19,692 bases of DNA, from the NCBI GenBank assembly GCA_910588595.1, contig CAJUQU010000043.1:1-19692 (forward strand), given 5' to 3'. The stretch comes from an uncultured Lachnospiraceae bacterium. GTDB taxonomy: Bacteria > Bacillota_A > Clostridia > Lachnospirales > Lachnospiraceae. The notes beneath the pieces are model-generated. The model saw only the letters and a list, made by a program, of their open reading frames with translations, was not told the DNA's origin and did no database searches. Each line of letters begins with the position of its first letter. Positions within the stretch are counted from its first letter, which is position 1. The position numbers and the translations under genes were made by a program. Below are positions 6,714 through 12,947 of the stretch, in pieces.

Positions 6714-8465
6714 CTACAGAGGAAGCGTGACACACTCGCAGCGTTGCGACAGAAAAGCCAACGATGCATTATTCCACACATAAACGGTATGATCAGTGCA
6801 TACCTTTCCTGCATAACCGCTCTGATCAAGCCATTCCAGCTCCTCGAAGTTTCTTGCCATGACACCGGCAAAACAACCGTTCCCTAACAATTCTTCATAT
6901 ATAGGCAAATATTTGTATGATCTTTGGCGAAATATATGAGGCATCACAAGAAAATACTCCTTTTCGGGCAGCAGCAACCGCTGCGCCTCCATTTCCTGCA
7001 AAAAAATATCGGCATCTACATATATTCTGTGTATTTCGGTAAATCTGTTTGCAGTCAAAAGCTGTTCGCGGGTTGTGACCAGCGTGCACAGCTCATTACC
7101 TTCTTTTTTGTGTTTCAGCGCATCGCGATATACATGTTGTGTTCCGCAGAGGGATCCTGCTGTTAAGTTTTTTCGTTCCGGTTTTTGTTGATCCAAGATC
7201 GCCTGTTCCAATTTGAAAGATGCCATTCGGCGCAATTCGTTGAGCATTTTCACCGACACAAACGATGCGCCATCCGTGTCAACTGTCAAGTCACTGACTG
7301 AAAAACAGGTGTCCCCAAGCCTGCAGATCTTCTGAGAGATCTCTTCCCTGCTCAGCGGCCTGTTCAGGGCATGGCTCACAATATCCCCTGTCACTGTCAC
7401 AGATATATCATCATATGCGAATGTCAGTTCTGCGAGTTCTCCGGCACGAATCTTCACATTCCCTGATATCGGCAATAGAATATCCTTCGAGATATATTGT
7501 TCCTCAATAGTTTTTATAACTTCCGGTGAGCTGCCCGAATATCCGGGTTCTGTCAAAGTGACCATGGATTTATCATTATGTCTCTGATAGTATCCATTGC
7601 AGATGTCAGAACGAATATACAGCTGTCTTATTAATTGTTCATCCTCAGGTGCTATTTTAAATATATTTTTCGGATCTGCCAGATACAGATCGATGTATTT
7701 CCTGTATATAGAAGTGACACCTGCCACATACTCAGGACTTTTCATACGCCCTTCGATCTTAAAGGAATCGATCCCCGCCTGGATCAGCTCCGGGATCATG
7801 GGCAATGTATACATATCCTTCAGACTAAGCGGATATTGTACTTTGTTCCGTGCATTTTTATAAGGCAGGCGGCATGGTCCCGCACAACGTCCACGATTAC
7901 CACTCCTGCCTCCAAGAATAGAACTAAAGAGACATTGACCAGAATAGGCGTAACACATTGCACCATGAATAAAACACTCAACTTCCAGATCTGTCTTTTT
8001 TTTGACAGCCCTGATCTCATCAAGAGAAAGCTCCCGCGCCGGAACGACACGGCGTACACCCAGATCTTTCAGAAACTCTGCGCCATAGACGCCTGTGATC
8101 GTCATCTGGGTGCTGGCATGCAGCTCCAGACCCGGAAAGTTCTGACGCAGACATTCCAATACGCCGATGTCCTGAATGATCACTCCGTCTAACCCTGCCT
8201 CATATAATGGCTCAATATACGGAATCAGCTCTGCCCATTCGCTTTCTTTCACAAGTGTATTGACTGTCAGATAAATCTTCCTGCCAAACATATGGGCGAT
8301 CTGCAAGGCGCGCACGATTTCCTCTGATGAGAAATTTCCCGCATATGCGCGGGCACCATACTGTTCTCCGCCCAGGTACACAGCATCGGCTCCGGCGTTT
8401 ATAGCCGCCCGAAAACAGGCAAGATCACCTGCGGGTGCCAATAATTCTACTTTTTGTTCCCTCAT
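6714..8465 (-). CDS. U32 peptidase-family protein, truncated by a premature amber codon
   Basis: The open part is 583 residues. LLAPAGDLACFRAAINAGAD and AVYLGGEQYGARAYAGNF open the U32 barrel. The central FIHGAMCYAYSGQCLFS and GNRGRCAGPCRLPY carry C171, C178, C194 and C198, which fit the iron-sulfur cysteines of this family, and FKIEGRMKSPEYV follows. Characterised relatives (TrhP, RlhA, UbiU/UbiV) hydroxylate tRNA, rRNA or ubiquinone precursors rather than cut peptides, so an RNA-modifying role is likely; the target is not known here. The ATG overlaps the zapA stop by four bases (ATGA), so translation is coupled. An in-frame TAG ends it about 150 codons before the expected end. The core barrel and cysteines are complete, so partial function is possible. 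Confidence 0.85.
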   Translation of the reverse strand: MREQKVELLAPAGDLACFRAAINAGADAVYLGGEQYGARAYAGNFSSEEIVRALQIAHMFGRKIYLTVNTLVKESEWAELIPYIEPLYEAGLDGVIIQDIGVLECLRQNFPGLELHASTQMTITGVYGAEFLKDLGVRRVVPARELSLDEIRAVKKKTDLEVECFIHGAMCYAYSGQCLFSSILGGRSGNRGRCAGPCRLPYKNARNKVQYPLSLKDMYTLPMIPELIQAGIDSFKIEGRMKSPEYVAGVTSIYRKYIDLYLADPKNIFKIAPEDEQLIRQLYIRSDICNGYYQRHNDKSMVTLTEPGYSGSSPEVIKTIEEQYISKDILLPISGNVKIRAGELAELTFAYDDISVTVTGDIVSHALNRPLSREEISQKICRLGDTCFSVSDLTVDTDGASFVSVKMLNELRRMASFKLEQAILDQQKPERKNLTAGSLCGTQHVYRDALKHKKEGNELCTLVTTREQLLTANRFTEIHRIYVDADIFLQEMEAQRLLLPEKEYFLVMPHIFRQRSYKYLPIYEELLGNGCFAGVMARNFEELEWLDQSGYAGKVCTDHTVYVWNNASLAFLSQRCECVTLPL

Positions 8466-8872
8466 GCTTTTTTGGATTCCTTCAACTCCGTTTCAAGACG
8501 GATAATCTGCTTAGAATTTTCATTCAAAGTCTCATTTGCTTCCTTCAGGGATTTTGATGTGTTATCAAGTTTGATCTGTGTGGCGATCAGTTCATGCTTT
8601 AAGTCATACAACTCGTTGTCCTTCGCTTTCAGATCCTGCTCAAGAAGCTCAATCTGTTTTTTCGCTTTAAAATAATCGTCAGCAATGTTCAACTGGATCA
8701 ACATATTCTGTTTATCGACAGACTGTCTTTTAAAACTATCCATCTTGGCGTACTCATTGACTTTATTGTTGATATATGCTGCAACCTTCTGCAAATATTC
8801 AGCGCTCTCATTGCCGCTGACGGTCAGCACTTTTCCTCCGATGATAACTTCTGTATCTGTTTTGGCAGACAT
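8462..8872 (-). CDS. zapA: Cell division protein ZapA
   Basis: The 136-residue product has the ZapA N-terminal globular part (TDTEVIIGGKVLTVSGNES, then EYLQKVAAYINNKVNEY) and a long charged coiled coil from about residue 55 to the end. ZapA binds FtsZ and bundles protofilaments at the division site. AAGGGGG lies seven bases before the ATG. The stop overlaps the start of the U32 gene (ATGA), a pairing often seen in Firmicutes. A promoter of its own overlaps the end of ruvB. It is somewhat longer than the usual ZapA of about 85-110 residues because of the extended coil. Confidence 0.88.
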   Translation of the reverse strand: MSAKTDTEVIIGGKVLTVSGNESAEYLQKVAAYINNKVNEYAKMDSFKRQSVDKQNMLIQLNIADDYFKAKKQIELLEQDLKAKDNELYDLKHELIATQIKLDNTSKSLKEANETLNENSKQIIRLETELKESKKA

Positions 8873-8963
8873 AATCTTGCCCCCTTCTCATGTAAACTTC
8901 TATATTGTTGTTCTATGCAGATTCAAATCATATTTTTCTACTGATCCTAAATACCCGCATTAT

Positions 8964-8993
8964 ATTATATCAAATATTATTGTGGCATTTCAA
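8964..8993 (-). promoter_or_regulatory. Sigma-A-type promoter for zapA/U32, inside the end of ruvB
   Basis: On the minus strand TTGAAA (8993-8988) lies within the last ruvB codons. After 18 bases comes TATAAT (8969-8964), with a second overlapping TATAAT at 8964-8959. The 104-base gap between ruvB and zapA would then be mainly zapA leader. Confidence 0.5.
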
Positions 8994-9975
8994 GTCCGAA
9001 ATGGCGGTATGTAAGTTCCGAAACCACTCTTCCGCGCGGTGTGCGCGTGATAAAACCATTTTTGATCAGGTACGGCTCATACACGTCTTCGATCGTTCCG
9101 CTATCCTCTCCGATCGCAGCAGACAGTGTATCTAGTCCAACTGGACCGCCATTGAAACGCTCGATCATCGTCATCAGGATCAACCTGTCTGTCTGATCAA
9201 GCCCAAGTTTATCGACATCCAGCATATCAAGTGCAGTGTTTGCAGCCTCCAGTGTTATCTGACCGTCGTATTTTACCTGTGCGAAATCCCGCACCCTTCT
9301 CAACATGCGGTTTGCGAGACGCGGTGTGCCCCGGCTTCTCCTGGCAAGCTCCAGCGCCCCCTGTTCATCGATCTGCACATTTAAAATGCGGGCTGAGTGT
9401 TGAATGATAAGTTTCAATTCATCGACAGAGTAAAATTCGAGATGTTGAATGACACCGAACCGATCTCGAAGGGGCGCTGTCAGAAGACCGGCTCTCGTCG
9501 TTGCACCGATCAGCGTAAATCTGGGCAGATCAAGCCGCACTGACTTGGCGGATGTCCCCTTTCCGATCATAATATCGATCGCAAAATCCTCCATCGCCGG
9601 ATACAGCACTTCCTCCACCTGTCTGTTCAGACGGTGGATCTCATCAATAAATAATACATCCCCTTCCTGAAGCCCATTCAGAATAGATGCCATCTCCCCA
9701 GGTTTCTCAATGGCAGGTCCGCTTGTCACTTTGATATGAACACCCATTTCGTTTGCAATGATGCTTGCAAGCGTTGTCTTTCCAAGTCCAGGCGGACCAT
9801 AAAAAAGGACATGGTCCAAAGAATCGTTTCTCTGCCTTGCAGCCTCTATATAAATCCTCAAAATTTCTTTTGCTTTTTTCTGTCCAATATAGTCCTTTAA
9901 GGACTGTGGACGAAGATTTCCCTCAATTTTTACATCTTCTTCTAATAGCTTTGTCTCGATCACTCTGGCTGCCAT
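8977..9975 (-). CDS. ruvB: Holliday junction branch migration ATPase RuvB
   Basis: The product is 332 residues when started at the ATG at 9975, preceded by GGAGGGG. An in-frame TTG at 9987 lies inside that ribosome binding site and is unlikely as start. Domains are in order: N-terminal LRPQSLKDYIGQ, Walker A GPPGLGKT (60-67), Walker B LFIDEIHRL (DEIH at 111-114), sensor GATTRAGLLTAPLRDRFG, and a C-terminal winged helix ending FITRTPRGRVVSELTYRHFG. RuvB is the hexameric motor that drives branch migration with RuvA during recombinational repair. It follows ruvA by 30 bases in one operon. Confidence 0.98.
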   Translation of the reverse strand: MAARVIETKLLEEDVKIEGNLRPQSLKDYIGQKKAKEILRIYIEAARQRNDSLDHVLFYGPPGLGKTTLASIIANEMGVHIKVTSGPAIEKPGEMASILNGLQEGDVLFIDEIHRLNRQVEEVLYPAMEDFAIDIMIGKGTSAKSVRLDLPRFTLIGATTRAGLLTAPLRDRFGVIQHLEFYSVDELKLIIQHSARILNVQIDEQGALELARRSRGTPRLANRMLRRVRDFAQVKYDGQITLEAANTALDMLDVDKLGLDQTDRLILMTMIERFNGGPVGLDTLSAAIGEDSGTIEDVYEPYLIKNGFITRTPRGRVVSELTYRHFGLEMPQ

Positions 9976-10005
9976 AGACCCCTCCAAAAATATTTATCTA
10001 CGTAA

Positions 10006-10611
10006 TTATAGTGTACTAATTATTTTCAAAGCCTGTTTTAATACAGCTCCCGAGTCCATTCCATCTGTGATCACAATCTGTTTCATCGCTTTTAATGCCT
10101 CAGAAGGAGAATACCCCAACGATACCAGAGCCTCCAATGCCTCTTGTTTTGCTGTATCAGACTGAGTGTCAGCACATGATATCTGTTCAGACGAAACGGA
10201 CTCACTTGTGATATGCACTTTATCCCGCAGTTCCAGAATGATTCTTTCTGCGGATTTATTGCCGATTCCCGGTGCTTTTGATATCGCTTTGGCATCCCCC
10301 GCGACAATGGCAAAGCGAAGATCATCAGCGCTCATCGCCGACAGGATACTCAATGCACCCTTGGGACCGATTCCATTTACTGCGATCAGTTTTTTGTAGA
10401 TCTCCAGATCATCTTTGGATAGAAAACCAAACAGCTGGAAAGCATCTTCGCGCACACTTGTATAGGTGTAAATCTTTACTGTCGCACCAGTTCCCGGCAG
10501 GCGCTGAGCAACGCTGAATGGTATTCTGATATTATATCCGATATTATTGCATTCCAACACCAAATTGTCCTCAGTGATGTCCACGATCTCACCTTTTATA
10601 TATGCATACAT
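10006..10611 (-). CDS. ruvA: Holliday junction DNA-binding subunit RuvA
   Basis: The product is 201 residues from the ATG at 10611 (MYAYIKGEIVDI), with GGAGG eight bases upstream. A GTG five codons earlier falls on the ribosome binding site and is rejected. The N-terminal OB-fold (about 1-62) contains FQLFGFLSKDD at its end. The paired helix-hairpin-helix motifs are VNGIGPKGALSIL and APGIGNKSAERIILEL. The C-terminal domain that contacts RuvB is EALEALVSLGYSPSEALKAM. RuvA tetramers hold the four-way junction for RuvB. It heads the ruvA-ruvB transcript. Confidence 0.98.
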   Translation of the reverse strand: MYAYIKGEIVDITEDNLVLECNNIGYNIRIPFSVAQRLPGTGATVKIYTYTSVREDAFQLFGFLSKDDLEIYKKLIAVNGIGPKGALSILSAMSADDLRFAIVAGDAKAISKAPGIGNKSAERIILELRDKVHITSESVSSEQISCADTQSDTAKQEALEALVSLGYSPSEALKAMKQIVITDGMDSGAVLKQALKIISTL

Positions 10612-10646
10612 TGCAAATGCCTCCACAATTCACATTATTTGTATTT

Positions 10647-10655
10647 ATTATAGCA
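10647..10655 (-). promoter_or_regulatory. Extended -10 promoter for ruvA
   Basis: On the minus strand TGCTATAAT (10655-10647) is a perfect extended -10. No good -35 is spaced correctly, as is acceptable for this promoter class. It leaves a leader of about 30 bases to the ruvA ATG. Confidence 0.5.
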
Positions 10656-10669
10656 CAAATGAAGTCAAT

Positions 10670-10710
10670 AAGGGAGAAAAAGAAACGTATGTTTCTGATT
10701 TCTCCCTTTT
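10670..10710 (-). terminator. Hairpin terminator after ilvC
   Basis: The outer stem AAGGGAGAAA/TTTCTCCCTT and the inner stem AGAAAC/GTTTCT are separated by a small internal loop, with a four-base tip. It lies 22 bases beyond the ilvC stop and just before the ruvA promoter. The U-tract on the minus strand is weak (TTATT), so efficiency is uncertain; the plus-strand side has a better T-tract. Confidence 0.6.
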
Positions 10711-10732
10711 GAATAACTTTTTGACAAATTAA

Positions 10733-11758
10733 TTAGTTGTTAATGAATTTATCCTCTTCATTGTTCCAGCTGTAGAGCTTGCGGATCTCCTCGCCGATCT
10801 TCTCGGACGGATGCTCAGAAGCAAGCTTTCTCATCGCCTTGAAGTGAACCTGGCGCCCAGCCGGAGACATATCCAGCAAAAATTCCTTCGCAAAAGAGCC
10901 ATCCTGAATATCGGAGAGGATCTTCTTCATGGTCTTCTTGGTCTCCTCTGTGATCAGCTTTGGTCCTGTGATGTAATCACCGTACTCTGCCGTGTTGGAG
11001 ATCGAATATCTCATGCCTGCAAAACCTGACTGATAGATCAGATCTACGATGAGTTTCATCTCGTGGATACACTCAAAGTACGCATTTCTCGGATCATATC
11101 CAGCCTCGACAAGCGTCTCAAAACCTGCCTGCATCAGTGCGCACACACCGCCGCAGAGAACTGCCTGCTCGCCGAAAAGGTCTGTCTCTGTCTCTGTCCT
11201 GAACGTAGTCTCGAGGACACCTGCTCTTGCTCCACCGATGGCAAGTGCATAAGCGAGTGCCATCTCAAGCGCTTTTCCTGTCGCATTCTGCTCCACTGCC
11301 ACCAGACAGGGAACACCCTTGCCAGCCTGATACTCGGAGCGTACGGTGTGTCCCGGTCCCTTCGGTGCGATCATTGTGACATCGACATCCTTGGGCGGTG
11401 TGATGCAGCCAAAATGAATGTTAAAACCATGAGCAAACATCAGCATATTGCCTGCCTCAAGGTTCGGTTCGATATCTTTCTTGTACATATCTGCCTGCAG
11501 TTCATCGTTGATCAGGATCATGATGATATCAGCCTTTTTAGCTGCTTCCGCCGCCGTATAGACATCAAATCCCTGCTTTACAGCCTTATCCCACGACTTG
11601 CTGCCCTCATAGAGACCGATGATAACATTACAGCCGGATTCCTTAGCGTTCAACGCATGAGCATGTCCCTGACTGCCATAACCGATGACTGCGATCGTCT
11701 TGCCCTCTAATAAAGAAAGGTTGCAATCCTCCTGATAATAAATCTTTGCTTCTGACAT
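10733..11758 (-). CDS. ilvC: Ketol-acid reductoisomerase (class I)
   Basis: The 341-residue product starts at the ATG at 11758, eight bases after a perfect AAGGAGG. It catalyses the isomerisation and reduction of acetolactate/acetohydroxybutyrate in valine, leucine and isoleucine synthesis. The dinucleotide fold shows IGYGSQGHAHALN (25-37). The cofactor-specificity loop is GLYEGSKSW (48-56), with Tyr-Glu where NADPH enzymes often have arginine. MIAPKGPGHTVRSEY marks the domain boundary. FGEQAVLCGG and the helical C-terminal domain with ECIHEMKLIVDLIY and YSISNTAEYGD supply metal- and substrate-binding acids. Length fits class I. It is the last gene of the ilv cluster and is separated from ilvN by 109 bases with a long hairpin. 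Confidence 0.97.
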   Translation of the reverse strand: MSEAKIYYQEDCNLSLLEGKTIAVIGYGSQGHAHALNAKESGCNVIIGLYEGSKSWDKAVKQGFDVYTAAEAAKKADIIMILINDELQADMYKKDIEPNLEAGNMLMFAHGFNIHFGCITPPKDVDVTMIAPKGPGHTVRSEYQAGKGVPCLVAVEQNATGKALEMALAYALAIGGARAGVLETTFRTETETDLFGEQAVLCGGVCALMQAGFETLVEAGYDPRNAYFECIHEMKLIVDLIYQSGFAGMRYSISNTAEYGDYITGPKLITEETKKTMKKILSDIQDGSFAKEFLLDMSPAGRQVHFKAMRKLASEHPSEKIGEEIRKLYSWNNEEDKFINN

Positions 11759-11779
11759 TTTTAAATCCTCCTTGTTTTG

Positions 11780-11825
11780 CGGAGTAAAATGAGAGCTGCT
11801 CATGCGAGCAGAGAATTTTCCTCCG
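11780..11825 (-). other. Long imperfect hairpin in the ilvN-ilvC gap
   Basis: On the minus strand the arm CGGAGGAAAAT pairs with ATTTTACTCCG at 10 of 11 positions. After an internal loop, CTGCTC pairs with GAGCAG around the tip GCAT. It ends six bases before the ilvC ribosome binding site. Possible roles are mRNA stabilisation or processing, or a weak attenuator; a plain terminator is less likely because only ATTTTA follows the inner stem. Confidence 0.5.
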
Positions 11826-11867
11826 AAGTATATTAATTTTAAAATAAAAGCTGCTATAAGTGAAATA

Positions 11868-12368
11868 TTACTCTAAATGAACAATATCCTCCGTGCCGCG
11901 TCCAAGCCCGGCAATGCCTGTTCTCGCAATCTCAAGGATCTCATAATCCTGAAGCAGCCCGATAAATGCCTCGATCTTGGACTGCGTACCGGTAAGTTCG
12001 ATAATAAGGCTGTCCACATTGACATCGACGATCTTTGCCCTGAAAATATCTGCTACCGCGATCACTCCCTGGCGCTTCTCGGGCGTTGATCTTACCTTGA
12101 TCAGACAAAGCTCCCTGTAGACGCTCCGCTCTGGCTTCAGTTCCCGGATATCCCTGATATCAACCAGCTTTGCGACCTGTTTCTCGATCTGGTCGAGGAT
12201 CTCCTCGTCGCCCGAGGTCACGATGGTGATGCGGCTGTAGCGCGGATCTGACGTCACGCCTGCCGTGATGCTCTCAATATTGTAACCGCGCCTTGAGAAT
12301 AAACCTGATATGCGGCTGAGGACACCTGCATTGTTATCCACCAAAAGCTGAAATACTCTATTCTGCAT
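11868..12368 (-). CDS. ilvN: Acetolactate synthase small (regulatory) subunit, copy 1
   Basis: The 166-residue product starts at the ATG at 12368, nine bases after AAGGGAG; an in-frame upstream extension lacks a ribosome binding site. An N-terminal ACT domain (about 4-75: VFQLLVDNNAGVLSRISG, FSRRGYNIESITAG) is followed by the usual C-terminal regulatory domain (RELCLIKV, AKIVDVNVDSLIIELTG, ILEIARTGIAGLGRG). This is the full-length form. It binds valine-type effectors and stimulates and feedback-controls the catalytic subunit. A second, different subunit gene lies just upstream. An internal promoter may allow this gene and ilvC to be expressed without ilvB. Confidence 0.95.
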   Translation of the reverse strand: MQNRVFQLLVDNNAGVLSRISGLFSRRGYNIESITAGVTSDPRYSRITIVTSGDEEILDQIEKQVAKLVDIRDIRELKPERSVYRELCLIKVRSTPEKRQGVIAVADIFRAKIVDVNVDSLIIELTGTQSKIEAFIGLLQDYEILEIARTGIAGLGRGTEDIVHLE

Positions 12369-12418
12369 AAAGATACACTCCCTTAAACTGCATAAATAAA
12401 TACAAATCCCTGCATAAA
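12363..12418 (-). repeat. Three direct copies of TTTATGCAG at the start of ilvN
   Basis: On the minus strand the nonamer TTTATGCAG occurs at 12418-12410, 12396-12388 and 12371-12363, with start-to-start spacing of 22 and 25 bases. The third copy includes the ilvN ATG. Two of the copies are longer (TATTTATGCAG). They lie between the predicted internal promoter and the start codon, so could be operator half-sites or chance duplication. Confidence 0.45.
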
Positions 12419-12430
12419 TAACCAAATTTT

Positions 12431-12459
12431 ATTTTAGCAATTCTGATATTAATTGTCAA
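12431..12459 (-). promoter_or_regulatory. Strong internal promoter for ilvN-ilvC
   Basis: On the minus strand consensus TTGACA (12459-12454), a 17-base spacer and TAAAAT (12436-12431) preceded by TGC form a near-ideal promoter. The -35 is built from the last codons of the upstream ilvN-type gene (its TAA is at 12451-12449). Confidence 0.65.
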
Positions 12460-12931
12460 TACATTTCGATAAAGCCAGTGTACCCGTCCTCGCCACTTCC
12501 ACGATGCTGATCGATTTGAGCATATCGAGCATGACCTTGATCCGCTCCGGCATATCGCAGATCTGAATGATCATGTTGTTGTTTGACATATCCACGATAT
12601 CGGCTTTCATGATCTCACAGATCTCCATGATATCGCGCCGGGTGCCCCTGTTATACTTCACCTTGATCAGCATGAGCTCCCTGCTGATGCTGTCCTTCTC
12701 GTCAAAAGTCTTGACCTTGATGACGTCAATCTTCTTGTTGAGCTGTTTTTCGATCTGTTCGATCGTCCGCTGGTTTCCGGAGCTCACGATCGTCATGCAG
12801 GAAACTGCCGGATCGTCCGTCTCTCCCACCGCCAGGCTGTCTATGTTAAAGCATCTCCTTGAGAACAGACCTGAGACCTTGCAGAGCACACCGGATCTAT
12901 TCTCCACTAATACGGAATATATTTTCTTCAT
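12449..12931 (-). CDS. Second acetolactate synthase small-subunit paralogue
   Basis: The 160-residue product has an ACT domain (KIYSVLVENRSGVLCKVSG, FSRRCFNIDSLAVG) and a C-terminal half (SRELMLIKVKYN, ADIVDMSNNNMIIQICD, VEVARTGTLALSK) aligned end to end with the ilvN product, but clearly diverged. It starts 16 bases after ilvB, so it is the partner most tightly linked to this large subunit. Cysteines replace residues in two conserved places (VLCKVSG, SRRCFN), a visible difference from its paralogue. The two subunits could respond to different end products or pair in a mixed regulatory complex; that is inference. Confidence 0.92.
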   Translation of the reverse strand: MKKIYSVLVENRSGVLCKVSGLFSRRCFNIDSLAVGETDDPAVSCMTIVSSGNQRTIEQIEKQLNKKIDVIKVKTFDEKDSISRELMLIKVKYNRGTRRDIMEICEIMKADIVDMSNNNMIIQICDMPERIKVMLDMLKSISIVEVARTGTLALSKCIDN

Positions 12932-12947
12932 ATGAAATGGAACCTCC

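Noticed and set aside
11063..11710. Plus-strand open frame of 215 codons opposite ilvC
   Set aside because: It lies wholly antisense to a certain ilvC gene, has no ribosome binding site and a composition typical of a shadow frame.
11759..11803. 15-residue N-terminal extension of ilvC
   Set aside because: The in-frame ATG at 11803 lies inside the hairpin and is 18 bases from the nearest GGAGG, while the ATG at 11758 has a perfect AAGGAGG at eight bases.
12369..12425. 19-residue Ile/Leu/Val-rich extension of ilvN, or a leader peptide
   Set aside because: It begins with TTG without a ribosome binding site and has no stop before ilvN; the known family start MQNRVFQ has a good site.
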